A DNA stretch of 61,653 nt from Bacteroidales bacterium (GTDB lineage: Bacteria > Bacteroidota > Bacteroidia > Bacteroidales > ML635J-15): assembly GCA_003249955.1 (NCBI GenBank), contig QKHS01000075.1:1-61653 (forward strand), in the 5' to 3' direction. The notes beneath the pieces were generated by a model. It did not search any database. It worked only from the letters and a program-made list of their open reading frames with translations, and was not told the origin of the DNA. Both the position numbers and the translations under genes were made by a program. This document shows, in pieces, positions 36,086-45,412 of this stretch. Positions within the stretch are counted from its first letter, which is position 1; the number at the start of each line of letters is the position of its first letter.

Positions 36086-36475
36086 ATGACAACAATTAAA
36101 AGATTTGAAGATCTTGCTATATGGTCAGGTTCACGAAATTTATGTTTTATGGTATTTAAGCTTACCTATAAAGAAAATTTTTCCGGAGACTTCTCATTAA
36201 AAGATCAAATCAGACGATCTTCAGGTTCTGTAATAGATAATATAGCAGAAGGCTTTGGACGGGACGGTAATAAAGAATTCATTCATTTCCTTTCAATTGC
36301 AAAATCATCATTAAACTAGGTTAAATCACAGTTGTACCTGGCAGCAGATTTTGCTTATATTTCCAATGAGGAATTTGATGAAACATACAAAAAATGCGAT
36401 GACCTAGCTGCAGGAATATCTAAATTGATGTATTATATGATTAATTCAAATTTCAAAGGATCAAAATTCAAATAG
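36086..36475 (+). pseudogene. Four-helix-bundle (23S rRNA IVP-like) protein gene interrupted by an amber codon
   Basis: The frame from 36086 starts [13 protein letters not shown], has [20 protein letters not shown] and [10 protein letters not shown], then TAG at 36317-36319. It continues in the same frame (VKSQLYLAADFAYI, LAAGISKLMYYMI) to a second TAG at 36473. Intact family members have Glu at the position of the first stop (LNEVKSQL), so a single GAG-to-TAG change explains the break. The full product would be 129 residues, the usual family length. These proteins occur as ORFs inside 23S rRNA intervening sequences and as solitary genes; their job is not settled. It is followed by a tandem octamer repeat. 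Confidence 0.88.
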
Positions 36476-36496
36476 CCCACACAACAGCCGAATCTT

Positions 36497-36579
36497 CTAA
36501 CCGATAAACCGATAAACCGATAAACCGATGAACTGAAGAACTGATAAACTGAAGAACCGAATAACTGATAACCCGATAA
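36497..36579. repeat. Short tandem repeat of 8-bp units
   Basis: Four copies of CCGATAAA-type octamers are followed by degenerate CTGAAGAA and CTGATAAA units. The tract fills the space between the broken four-helix-bundle gene and the PEGA gene. Confidence 0.85.
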
Positions 36580-36583
36580 TTAT

Positions 36584-38407
36584 TCAATATATAACAAACC
36601 TTATCCCTAATTCCCAGTTCGCAGAGTTTCTGTCAGGGAAAATAGTCTGGTAATAATATCTTGTCCCCAGAATTTCGGCTTGAGAATTAAAAATATCGTA
36701 AGCAGGTCCGTCGGTAAGATTTATGTTATATGCTCCGAAAAGCTCTGCATGCGGAGAGATTCTTACCCCGGCTCTTAACCCGAATTTGATGAACTTCGTG
36801 TAAACCTCATCCGGAGGAAAATCCCACATGTCGTAATTTTTCCACTTTAGTCCCATTGCATACTCGCGGCCCATAGCTCCGTATAATTCAATTACAGCAA
36901 AACTCCTTAGCCATAAGTTATATTGAATTCCAAAGTCAAATCTCGGGAAATTTACGACTCCGTCAATACAGTAATTATTGTAATTGTTAACCTGGTAAGC
37001 TCCTTCAAAGAATGCTCCGTACTGAGATTTGTTACCAAAATCAACATATACAGAACTGGAAATACCTCCGGGTCTTGCATTTAATCCTGAAAGAGACCAT
37101 CCCAGAATACTGCGTTCTTTAAGATAATCTTTATTTTTTATTTTGATGGTTTTATTTACAGTTACACTTTTATGTTGTTTTTCCATTCTGTAAGTCTTTT
37201 CTTTAAGCAGGCTGCCTTGAGGAATTTCATCATAAACTGTATGGTACCCGCTTTTACTGATTTTTATTTTGTTGTTTTTTGTATAGTCCAGATTAAAAGA
37301 TACAGGGCTGGTTCCAAGCAACACTTCATTAAGGTAAACATCAGCTTCTCCGGGTTCAGATTTAATTGTTACCAAACGGCCCGGATTTAGTTCAAAATTA
37401 TACTCGGCTGTCTTATCATACAATACATCAATTGTTCTTGTACTGCTTGCATAACCTTCTTTTTCCAGAGTAATCTGACGCTTCCCGGTTTTAATTTCCC
37501 TTACAAATTTTGGAGTAGTTCCGGCAAATTCTCCGTCAATAAATATCGATGCTCCCATTGGAGATGATTGTATGGAAATAGTTCCGAGTTTTGCTTCCAG
37601 ATTACGTTCAAGATTGTAATCACGATTTGCAACAACAAGAATTTCTTTTGTAAATGTTTTGTAGTTTTCTGCTCTTATTTCTACAATATGAACCCCTTCA
37701 ATAATTCGCTCCGAATAATTTCCTGTCCCGGTTTTTTTATTGTCAATAAAAATATCTGCAAATTTATCGGTTGTAATATTGATGCTGCCGTAAATGTCCA
37801 GTTCAGACAGAGTTTTATTTACACTGATTGTATTGCCGGCTTTTACATCAAGGTCAAATTCTGCTGCTTTATAAAGTGCTTTTTCAATTCTTACAGAATA
37901 TATTCCTTCCGTTAACGGAACTGTTAACGGAGATATTCCGCGAAGTTTATCATTTATAAAAATCTGAGCCTCAGACGGAGTCGTTTCAAATACAACAAAT
38001 TCGGTTTTTGCTTCAGGTGTTTCAATAACAGATTGTGTACTACCCGTAAGAGTCAGTTTATATACTTTTGATTCTTCGATGTTTAAAGGGATTGCATATT
38101 CGAGTGGGATAAAACCGTTTTTAATAACTTTTATCTGTTTTTCACGGGGAGAAACATATACCCAAAATTCTCCGGTTTTTGCTACAATATCTCCTTCTAT
38201 ACCCAGACGTGTTTCAAAAAATAACCCGTCAAGATTGGTATAGACCTTAATAATTGCACATTTTTGGTCGTTTACATCTGAACGGGAATACTTAACTGCA
38301 GATAAATCACTTTGATCCTCTTCAAACGATATAACTCTGAAACTTTGTGCTGAAGCTACAGAAATTGTTAAAATAAAAACTGCAATATAAGTGTAAATGT
38401 GTTTCAA
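36584..38407 (-). CDS. PEGA-repeat protein with a C-terminal beta-barrel-like domain
   Basis: 607 residues. A signal peptide (1-20, ending ASAQS) is followed by a ~95-residue N-terminal domain and four PEGA domains at about 120-200, 205-265, 270-340 and 343-415. Typical strands are FVVFETTPSEAQIFINDK, ISIQSSPMGASIFIDGE and VTIKSEPGEADVYLNE. From about 430 the sequence alternates aromatic and polar residues and ends in GIRFVIY, as in outer-membrane barrels. PEGA domains are surface-associated beta modules whose role is uncertain. The mix suggests a periplasmic PEGA stalk joined to an outer-membrane barrel. Confidence 0.85.
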   Translation of the reverse strand: MKHIYTYIAVFILTISVASAQSFRVISFEEDQSDLSAVKYSRSDVNDQKCAIIKVYTNLDGLFFETRLGIEGDIVAKTGEFWVYVSPREKQIKVIKNGFIPLEYAIPLNIEESKVYKLTLTGSTQSVIETPEAKTEFVVFETTPSEAQIFINDKLRGISPLTVPLTEGIYSVRIEKALYKAAEFDLDVKAGNTISVNKTLSELDIYGSINITTDKFADIFIDNKKTGTGNYSERIIEGVHIVEIRAENYKTFTKEILVVANRDYNLERNLEAKLGTISIQSSPMGASIFIDGEFAGTTPKFVREIKTGKRQITLEKEGYASSTRTIDVLYDKTAEYNFELNPGRLVTIKSEPGEADVYLNEVLLGTSPVSFNLDYTKNNKIKISKSGYHTVYDEIPQGSLLKEKTYRMEKQHKSVTVNKTIKIKNKDYLKERSILGWSLSGLNARPGGISSSVYVDFGNKSQYGAFFEGAYQVNNYNNYCIDGVVNFPRFDFGIQYNLWLRSFAVIELYGAMGREYAMGLKWKNYDMWDFPPDEVYTKFIKFGLRAGVRISPHAELFGAYNINLTDGPAYDIFNSQAEILGTRYYYQTIFPDRNSANWELGIRFVIY

Positions 38408-38558
38408 AGTAACAGGATTTTATTGTTTTTTGCAAAGCAAAATGTACGCCAGAATTGAGCCACTGAAGCAAATATTTTTAGTGTAAAATTCAAACAGGAA
38501 TGTTTCTTAAATAAAACCGGAGCATAAAAATTGAAGTATAATTTTTAATTTTGCCTTC

Positions 38559-40190
38559 ATGAAATATCTGACAATTATTATTGGCTTATTGATTGCTTTA
38601 AGCAATTCTCCTAAAAAGGAAGCAGACCTTATTATTACAAATGCCAATGTCTTGGGCATCGATAATGTTATAATTGAAAATTGTTGTATTGTTGTTGAAA
38701 AAGGGAAAATTGCTGCGGTGGGTGATTCTGAAAGTATTTTGAAACAATATGATGCGAAAAATTTTTACGATGCAAAATCTGCATATGTTTATCCCGGTTT
38801 TAATGATGCGCATTGTCATTTTTTCGGATATGCGTTCAATCTTGCTCAATATGTAGATTTAAAAGATACCGGTTCTATCGATGAAATTATTGAAATTCTT
38901 AAAGAATATGATAAAAAGTATTCTCCCGTATTTATATGTGGTCGCGGGTGGGATCAAAACAACTGGCAAATAAAAGATATGCCTGACTGGAGTAAATTAA
39001 ATGCTGAATTCCCGGATAAACCTGTTTTTTTGCTTAGAGTTGACGGTCATGCTGCTTTATGTAACAAAAAATCTTTTGAAATGGCAGAATTAACAGAAAG
39101 ATCTGTTGTTGCAGGCGGGGAAATAAAATTAATAAACGGAGAACCGACAGGTTTACTCATTGACAATGCGATAGAATTGGTTAGTGCAATTATTCCTGAA
39201 CCCGGAATTCCTCAAATGTCTGAGGCTTTGTTGCAGGCTCAGGACACATGTCTGAAATATGGTATTACTTCGCTCACCGATGCCGGGCTTGGTAAAAATG
39301 AAATAAAACTTATAAATTTTTTGCAAAAAACCGGCAAATTAAAAATCCGCATAAATGCAATGTTAAATCCTTCGGATGACAATTTTGATTTTCTGAAAAA
39401 CAAATTCTCAGAAACGGAATTGTTGAAAGTTGTTTCTGTAAAACTTTATGCCGATGGAGCTTTGGGCTCGCGCGGAGCATGTTTACTTAAAGAATATTCT
39501 GATGATTCTGGTAATAAAGGACTTATAATAACCGATTATGAGGATCTGCGCAAAATCTGCAAATATGCTTATGAAAACAATCTTCAGGTCTGCACTCATT
39601 GTATCGGCGACTCGGCAAACAGAGTAATGCTTGATATTTATTCAGAATTTTTAAAATATGGAAATGACAGGCGCTGGAGAATTGAACATGCCCAGGTTGT
39701 GAACGATGATGATATAGGAAAATTTTCTCAATATTCTGTTATCCCATCGGTTCAATCAACTCATGCAACAAGCGATATGGATTGGGCCGGAATAAGATTA
39801 GGTGACCAAAGAATTAAAGATGCATACAGAACAAAGGAACTACTTGAGCAAAATGGCTGGCTGCCAAACGGAACAGATTTTCCGGTAGAAAATATCAATC
39901 CTGTGGAGACATTTTATGCATCTGTATTTCGTGAAGATAAATCAGGATTCCCGGACGGAGGATTTTTACCTGATCAGAAATTAAACAGAGAGCAGGCATT
40001 GATGTCAATAACTTATTGGCCGGCAAAAGCCTGTTTTGATGAAAAAGTCAAAGGTAAAATTGAACCCGGAATGTATGCCGATTTTGTTTTTATGGACATA
40101 AATATTCTTGATTGTAAGAAGGAAGATATCCTGAAAAGCAAGGTTTTAAGTGTGTGGATAAATGGGGAAGCAGAACTTGTTGTACATTAG
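38559..40190 (+). CDS. Exported amidohydrolase of the YtcJ/Nfd type
   Basis: 543 residues with a hydrophobic signal-like N-terminus (1-17). The metal-dependent hydrolase fold is clear: ADLIITNANVLGIDN, the first metal motif PGFNDAHCHFFG (HxH), FICGRGWDQNNW, RVDGHAALCNKKS, KLYADGALGSRGA, the later His sites in CTHCIGDSANR and RIEHAQVV, and NGTDFPVE. YtcJ-like enzymes are annotated as N-substituted formamide deformylases, but most have unknown substrates. A SUMF1-domain gene follows 12 bp downstream, perhaps in the same unit. Confidence 0.93.
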   Translation: MKYLTIIIGLLIALSNSPKKEADLIITNANVLGIDNVIIENCCIVVEKGKIAAVGDSESILKQYDAKNFYDAKSAYVYPGFNDAHCHFFGYAFNLAQYVDLKDTGSIDEIIEILKEYDKKYSPVFICGRGWDQNNWQIKDMPDWSKLNAEFPDKPVFLLRVDGHAALCNKKSFEMAELTERSVVAGGEIKLINGEPTGLLIDNAIELVSAIIPEPGIPQMSEALLQAQDTCLKYGITSLTDAGLGKNEIKLINFLQKTGKLKIRINAMLNPSDDNFDFLKNKFSETELLKVVSVKLYADGALGSRGACLLKEYSDDSGNKGLIITDYEDLRKICKYAYENNLQVCTHCIGDSANRVMLDIYSEFLKYGNDRRWRIEHAQVVNDDDIGKFSQYSVIPSVQSTHATSDMDWAGIRLGDQRIKDAYRTKELLEQNGWLPNGTDFPVENINPVETFYASVFREDKSGFPDGGFLPDQKLNREQALMSITYWPAKACFDEKVKGKIEPGMYADFVFMDINILDCKKEDILKSKVLSVWINGEAELVVH

Positions 40191-40202
40191 CGCCTGATTA
40201 TT

Positions 40203-41021
40203 ATGAAACTAATAAAATACAGAAGGAAATTTGTTGGTTTGGCATTGATTTTTCTATTCATCAATGTAGTATTATTTATTGTGTTTTTCGGAGAACATGA
40301 ACAGAAGAAAATAACATCAGAAAGATATGTTGAAATCGTTAATGGAGTCGAATTTGAAATGATAAGGGTTGATGGCGGTATTTTTAAGATGGGATGTCCT
40401 GATGAAAGAACAGGAGATTGCGAAAATGATGAGTTACCGGAACATATTGTAAGAGTGAAAAGTTTTTACATAGGTAAATTTGAAGCTACTCAAGCTTTAT
40501 GGAGAGCTGTAATGTTTGATTTTCCTTCATATTACGGTAATTGTCCTGATTGTCCTGTTGAAATGGTAAGCTGGAATGATGTTAATGTGTTTATAAATAG
40601 GCTTAATAAGCAAACCGGTAAAAATTATCGTCTCCCTACTGAAGCAGAATGGGAATTTGCTGCCCGCGGAGGCAGGGAAGGTAATAACTACAAATATAGT
40701 GGTAGCAGCAATATAGATAGTGTTGCCTGGTATTGGAAAAATGCTTCTAATAATACACATCCTGTTGGAGAGAAAAATCCAAACGAACTGGGAATCTATG
40801 ATATGTCCGGTAATGTTTGGGAATGGTGTAGCGATTGGTATGGTGAATATAAAGTCTCTTTTATAACTGGGCATGCCTTCCCAATATGTGGCAATGATAA
40901 AATATTAAGGGGTGGTTGTATTGTCGCGAGTTCAAAATCTTGTAGTGTTTGGGAACGTGGTTTTAGTGTGCAGAATTTTCAAAATCCTTTCAATGGTTTT
41001 AGATTAGTATTGGATCAGTAG
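40203..41021 (+). CDS. SUMF1/FGE-sulfatase-domain protein
   Basis: 272 residues with one N-terminal membrane anchor (about 10-29), so the domain is periplasmic. The SUMF1 fold shows in MIRVDGGIFKMGCPDE, YIGKFEATQALWRAV, PVEMVSWNDVNVFINRLN, NYRLPTEAEWEFAARGG, YDMSGNVWEWCSDWYG and ILRGGCIV. True formylglycine-generating enzymes need a Cys pair near the C-terminus. Here I see Cys in RGGCIVASSKSC but not the standard arrangement, and no sulfatase is nearby. It is more likely one of the many non-FGE members with a binding or unknown role. Confidence 0.88.
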   Translation: MKLIKYRRKFVGLALIFLFINVVLFIVFFGEHEQKKITSERYVEIVNGVEFEMIRVDGGIFKMGCPDERTGDCENDELPEHIVRVKSFYIGKFEATQALWRAVMFDFPSYYGNCPDCPVEMVSWNDVNVFINRLNKQTGKNYRLPTEAEWEFAARGGREGNNYKYSGSSNIDSVAWYWKNASNNTHPVGEKNPNELGIYDMSGNVWEWCSDWYGEYKVSFITGHAFPICGNDKILRGGCIVASSKSCSVWERGFSVQNFQNPFNGFRLVLDQ

Positions 41022-41111
41022 TTGTTTTTTGAAATTAAAATGAGGATAAAATATTTTTATTTAATATTACGAATAGGTGAAATTTCTTGTTTTTTTATAT
41101 AATTTTGAATT

Positions 41112-41984
41112 ATGATTTTTAGTGAAAAGAAAATATTAATTACAACAATTCTTGCTTTGATGTTACTAGGTTTTGCCTGTAAAAAAGAAGCAGATAGTGG
41201 TGTTGATTATGAGGTTCTAAAAGCTGAAATTACAGAAAAATATAAAAATCATCCCAGATTTACATGGGATCAGTATAAGGCGATACTCACAGAATTATCA
41301 AAAGATAAGTACGTTGTACTGCCGGTTTATCAGATGAAGGATTATTACGATGACAATAAAGTTGTTGTCTGTCTCAGGCATGATGTTGATGCTCAGATAT
41401 TTAAGGCTCAGGAAATGGCTGAAATAGAATATTTTATGGGGATAAAAACTACTTACTATATTCTGGCAACTTCGCCATATTACGGAAGATTCATAAATGG
41501 TAAAATGGTCCGAAATAAATGCATGGAAGGGGCTTATCTTAAACTTAAATATTTCGGGCACGAAATAGGAATACATAACGATATGCTGACTGCAATGATT
41601 AAGTATCATTATGACCCTTTGGTTTTTAATCAGGAAGAGCTTGACTTTTATTCTTCAATAGGAATCCCGATATACGGAACGGCTTCACATGGTTCATATA
41701 TAGCACAACAAACGGTTGCAAATTATCAGATATTTTCAGATTTTGCCCGAAAGGCCAATGTGGAATACAATGGGGAGACTTATCAATTAGGACAGCACAG
41801 CCTTGCTGATTTCGGATTTACATATGAAGCATATTTTATTGATCACAACAAATATTATTCAGAGGCAGGAGGAGACTGGAACTTTGATGATGATTATGAC
41901 GGAATGATGAATGCATTGAGAAACAGTGTTCCCGGGGATAGAATTGAGATTTTAACCCATCCGGCATATTGGGGAAAAGAGTAA
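41112..41984 (+). CDS. Lipoprotein with polysaccharide-deacetylase-like (NodB) fold
   Basis: 290 residues. A lipoprotein signal ends in LLGFACKKE (Cys at residue 23). VVVCLRHDVDAQIFKA (about 87) gives the D-[VD] metal motif. HEIGIHND (about 152) gives the H-x(3)-H-like second motif. IEILTHPAYWG near the C-terminus supplies the catalytic His region. These resemble NodB-type carbohydrate esterases, which remove acetyl or other groups from surface sugars. The spacing is not textbook, so the activity is uncertain. Confidence 0.75.
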   Translation: MIFSEKKILITTILALMLLGFACKKEADSGVDYEVLKAEITEKYKNHPRFTWDQYKAILTELSKDKYVVLPVYQMKDYYDDNKVVVCLRHDVDAQIFKAQEMAEIEYFMGIKTTYYILATSPYYGRFINGKMVRNKCMEGAYLKLKYFGHEIGIHNDMLTAMIKYHYDPLVFNQEELDFYSSIGIPIYGTASHGSYIAQQTVANYQIFSDFARKANVEYNGETYQLGQHSLADFGFTYEAYFIDHNKYYSEAGGDWNFDDDYDGMMNALRNSVPGDRIEILTHPAYWGKE

Positions 41985-42049
41985 AATCACAATCAAAAAT
42001 CTTTTTACGCTGCCTGCATTGTAAATATGTATTTTAATTTTTTTGACTT

Positions 42050-42724
42050 TCAGATTAAGTTTTCAAAATATTTCATCCCATTAACGGCTGTTTCTTTTAT
42101 GTGCATAAAGCCTGAACTTAATGAAAAATTATTTCCGGGATCAATAAGAAATTTTTGTGCTTTTTGCGGTACATAATCTATTAATCCGGCAGCGGGATAT
42201 ACTTGTAAACCTGTGCCTGTTACCAGAAAAATATCGGCACCGCGAACAATATTTATCGCTTCCTGAATAGCCGGTACCGCTTCGCCGAACCAAACTATGT
42301 GAGGTCTTAGTTGTGAACCTTTTGGGCATAAATCGCCGGTATTAAGTTCTGCTCCCTTAATGTTAACCACAATCTTTTCGTCAAATGTACTGCGTGCTTT
42401 ACGGATTTCACCATGTAAATGTAAGATGTTTTTTGAACCAGCTCTTTCATGCAAATCATCCACATTTTGAGTTATAATCTGTACTTCGAATTTTTCTTCA
42501 AGCCGTTTTAATGCCAGATGAGCTTCGTTTGGCTTTGCTTCGATTACTGCTTTACGACGGAAGTTGTAAAAATCCAGAACAAGTTCAGGGTCTCTCTGCC
42601 ATGCAAGGGGAGAGGCAACATCCTCAAACAGGTATGTTTTCCATAACCCGTCATTGTCTCTGAATGTCGGAATCCCGCTTTCCTTACTTATTCCGGCACC
42701 TGATAGCACTACGAGCTTTTTCAT
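42050..42724 (-). CDS. Sir2-family NAD-dependent protein deacylase (CobB-like)
   Basis: 224 residues. It starts LVVLSGAGISKESGIPTFRD, has the catalytic ITQNVDDLHERAG and HLHGE, and then PHIVWFGEAVP. FYNFRR (about 52-57) carries the Tyr-x-x-Arg pair of SIRT5/CobB-type enzymes that prefer succinyl or malonyl-lysine. The nucleotide loop reads VTGTGLQVYPAA, where most have GTSL. The zinc ribbon is reduced to one visible Cys (CPKG). It is a metabolic sirtuin, unrelated in role to the SIR2-like gene at 18076. Confidence 0.94.
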   Translation of the reverse strand: MKKLVVLSGAGISKESGIPTFRDNDGLWKTYLFEDVASPLAWQRDPELVLDFYNFRRKAVIEAKPNEAHLALKRLEEKFEVQIITQNVDDLHERAGSKNILHLHGEIRKARSTFDEKIVVNIKGAELNTGDLCPKGSQLRPHIVWFGEAVPAIQEAINIVRGADIFLVTGTGLQVYPAAGLIDYVPQKAQKFLIDPGNNFSLSSGFMHIKETAVNGMKYFENLI

Positions 42725-42812
42725 TGTAATCTTTATTTATATGTTGTTTTGGCCGATCAATCAGATTCTGACTACCCATGAGATATCTTTCCATGATTCC
42801 TGATGCAAAAAT

Positions 42813-42852
42813 AAAAAGACTGCATAACTTTTAAAAGTCAGGCAGTCTTTTT
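42813..42852 (-). terminator. Intrinsic terminator of the ornithine carbamoyltransferase gene
   Basis: AAAAAGACTGC (42813-42823) and GCAGTCTTTTT (42842-42852) form an 11-bp stem, with a T run on the minus strand, 22 bp after the stop. Confidence 0.85.
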
Positions 42853-42873
42853 ATTTTATCTTAAAACTGATAA

Positions 42874-43878
42874 TTATGCTCCCAGAGTAGCAACCATAAC
42901 AGCTTTAATTGTATGCATACGGTTTTCAGCCTGATCAAAAGCCAATGAATTTTTGCCTTCGAAAACTTCTTCTGTTACTTCGATACCGTCTTTTAATCCG
43001 AATTCTTCAGATACCTGTTTACCTACTTTTGTGTCGGCATTGTGGAATGCTGGCAGGCAATGCATGAATTTAACATCAGGATTTCCTGATTTTTTCATAA
43101 TTTCAGCGTTTACCTGATAAGGAGTTAATAATTTGATGCGCTCAGCCCAAACTTCTTTTGCTTCGCCCATTGAAACCCAAACGTCAGTATGAACATACTC
43201 AACACCTTTAACAGCAACAGCAGGATCTTCAGTTATTGTAATTCTTGCACCTGAAGTTTTTGCAATTTCGTTACATGTTTTAATTAATGATTCTTCCGGC
43301 CATAACTGTTTTGGAGCACCAATACGAACGTCCATTCCAAGAATTGCACCTATAACCAATAATGAGCGACCCATGTTAAAACGTGCATCTCCCAAATAAG
43401 CATAGGCTATTTTTTCCATCGGGCTGTCAGAGTGCTCAATCATTGTTAAAACGTCTGCCAACATCTGTGTAGGGTGCCATTCGTTTGTCAATCCGTTCCA
43501 TACCGGGACACCTGCATATTGAGCAAGTTCTTCAACTATTGCCTGTCCGAAACCGCGGTACTCAATACCATCATACATTCTGCCCAGTACACGTGCTGTA
43601 TCTTTTACAGTTTCTTTATGGCCCATCTGGCTTCCTGTCGGCTCAAGATAAGTCACATGTGCTCCCTGGTCGTGAGCAGCAACTTCAAATGCACAACGTG
43701 TACGTGTTGAGGTTTTTTCGAAAATCAAAGCAATATTTTTGCCTTTAAGTCTCTGTTGCTCAGTACCTGCATATTTTGCATTTTTAAGATCTTTGGATAA
43801 TTTCAGTAAGAATACTAATTCTTCTTTAGTAAAATCAAGCTCTTTTAAAAAATTCCTGTTTCTTAAATTGAATCCCAT
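42874..43878 (-). CDS. Ornithine carbamoyltransferase
   Basis: 334 residues. Carbamoyl-phosphate binding motif STRTRC (about 56-61), [23 protein letters not shown], ornithine-site [18 protein letters not shown] and the catalytic HCLPAFHN are all canonical. This is true OTC, not the succinyl- or acetylornithine enzyme often found in Bacteroidota arginine biosynthesis. It resembles the catabolic ArcB form. A carbamate kinase gene is 121 bp upstream on the same strand, so in this setting it probably works in citrulline breakdown: ornithine plus carbamoyl phosphate, then ATP. No arginine deiminase is in the window. Confidence 0.95.
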   Translation of the reverse strand: MGFNLRNRNFLKELDFTKEELVFLLKLSKDLKNAKYAGTEQQRLKGKNIALIFEKTSTRTRCAFEVAAHDQGAHVTYLEPTGSQMGHKETVKDTARVLGRMYDGIEYRGFGQAIVEELAQYAGVPVWNGLTNEWHPTQMLADVLTMIEHSDSPMEKIAYAYLGDARFNMGRSLLVIGAILGMDVRIGAPKQLWPEESLIKTCNEIAKTSGARITITEDPAVAVKGVEYVHTDVWVSMGEAKEVWAERIKLLTPYQVNAEIMKKSGNPDVKFMHCLPAFHNADTKVGKQVSEEFGLKDGIEVTEEVFEGKNSLAFDQAENRMHTIKAVMVATLGA

Positions 43879-43999
43879 AATACTTTGTTTTATTTGTTTA
43901 ATACTATTAAAAATTTCAAATTTTCAAATCACATTTGCCGCGTAACAAATCGCAAAATTTTCTTTGGATCTGTTATTTAGAATTTGTGATTTATTTTAT

Positions 44000-44953
44000 T
44001 TAACCCATTATAATCCTTGTTCCGGCTTCAGGATTTCCTAACTGTCCTGCTTCTGTTATAATACATGTTTTACCACCATTTTCAACAAAATTTAAAGCAG
44101 CCCTGATTTTAGGAGCCATACTTCCTTCTGTAAAATGACCTTCGGCCAGATATTTTTTTGCTTCGGCAACAGTTACTGTACTTAATCTGATTTCGTCCGG
44201 AGTATTAAAATTAAGACATACTTTAGGGACATCAGTTAAAATGTAGAATTCATCAGCTTTTATCTGAATTGCCAGCATTGACGATGCCAGATCTTTGTCA
44301 ATTACAGCATCAATACCCTGTAACTTCAGGGGCTCTGTATAAAATACCGGAATTCCTCCGCCACCAACGGTAACAACGATATTGCCTTCGCGTGCCAGTC
44401 TTTCTATGGTTTTTTTATTATTAATTTCAACAGGACGGGGAGAAGCAACAACTTTTCTCCAGCCTTTGCCTTTAGGATCTTTTGCAAATGAATCTTCAGG
44501 AGTTCTGGCTTTCAAAACCTCAACTTCTTCTTCGGTATAATAAGGCCCGATTGGTTTTGTAGGGTTCTGAAATGCCGGGTCGTTCTTGTCAACAATAACC
44601 TGAGTTACAAGAGTAATGATATCTTTATTATATCCGTGTTTTTTCAGAACATTCATGAACTGTTGTTCGATAATATAACCGATAAGTCCCTGTGAATATG
44701 CTCCGCAAATATCCATAGGCATTTCAGGAATACCATAAACTTTTTCGCCGGCATTTACCTGAAGTAATATATTTCCTACCTGAGGACCGTTGCCATGTCC
44801 TATTACGAGGTTGTAATCATTTTCGATAAGGCCTAATAAACTTTCGCATGTTTCGTAAACATTAGCTTCCTGTTCGTCTATGGTTCCACGTTGTCCTGCT
44901 CTCAAAAGTGCGTTTCCGCCAAAGGCTACTACTGCTAATTTCTTTTCTGCCAT
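44000..44953 (-). CDS. arcC: Carbamate kinase
   Basis: 317 residues, the family length. It opens KKLAVVAFGGNALLRAGQRG and has VIGHGNGPQVGNILLQ, RKVVASPRPVEI, VVTVGGGGIPVFY, the DKDLASSMLAIQI motif and KVCLNF. It makes ATP from carbamoyl phosphate and ADP. With the OTC gene downstream it forms the ATP-yielding half of the arginine deiminase route or of another citrulline or carbamoyl-compound fermentation. A -7 box lies 25 bp upstream. Confidence 0.96.
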   Translation of the reverse strand: MAEKKLAVVAFGGNALLRAGQRGTIDEQEANVYETCESLLGLIENDYNLVIGHGNGPQVGNILLQVNAGEKVYGIPEMPMDICGAYSQGLIGYIIEQQFMNVLKKHGYNKDIITLVTQVIVDKNDPAFQNPTKPIGPYYTEEEVEVLKARTPEDSFAKDPKGKGWRKVVASPRPVEINNKKTIERLAREGNIVVTVGGGGIPVFYTEPLKLQGIDAVIDKDLASSMLAIQIKADEFYILTDVPKVCLNFNTPDEIRLSTVTVAEAKKYLAEGHFTEGSMAPKIRAALNFVENGGKTCIITEAGQLGNPEAGTRIIMG

Positions 44954-44978
44954 ACATTTATATTTTTACGTTAAGTCG

Positions 44979-44986
44979 CAAATCTA
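44979..44986 (-). promoter_or_regulatory. -7 promoter box of the carbamate kinase gene
   Basis: TAGATTTG on the minus strand fits TAnnTTTG and is 25 bp before the start. It may drive both carbamate kinase and OTC. Confidence 0.65.
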
Positions 44987-45412
44987 AATTATTTTTATGA
45001 TATAAAAATGAAAACATGTTCTTTAGCAGATTATTTAAATGACATAAGTTTGGTTTTAAGCAAATCCATGCTTGTATTATCCGTCTGAATCAGAAAAAAT
45101 TCTTTGTAAGATTTTTAAGAATTTTGTCTGATCAGTAATTTTATATAATTATTTACCTGATGGCATGTTTTAAACCCATGTTTACTTTACTCTTTTTATT
45201 TGTTTTTATGACTGTGAATATCTTTGCTTATTGTTTAATGTGATGATTTCCAGTGTATTGTAAAAAAGAAATTCCGACCCTGGGATCTAAGAAGGATTAC
45301 GGTTTTTATTTTGTAAATAATTATATTATTATTTCCCCTGATATAAGCAGAATGTTTGTATCTTAGTAGCAAAATTTGATTGCATTATATAAGCTATAGT
45401 ATTTGTAAAAGA
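44987..45412. other. Divergent 426-bp intergenic region
   Basis: No gene, RNA or strong repeat is visible between the carbamate kinase promoter and the repeat-protein gene. No clear TAnnTTTG box was found for the plus-strand gene. Confidence 0.4.

Noticed and set aside
36497-36579. CRISPR array
   Set aside because: Units are 8 bp without spacers and there are no cas genes.
40203-41021. Formylglycine-generating enzyme for sulfatases
   Set aside because: The Cys pair is not in the standard place and no sulfatase gene is in the window; kept only as a SUMF1-domain protein.
42050-42724. Sirtuin as part of a defence system
   Set aside because: It has the full deacylase motifs and lies among metabolic genes.
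43474-43748. Two short plus-strand frames inside the OTC gene
   Set aside because: Antisense shadows of a canonical enzyme.
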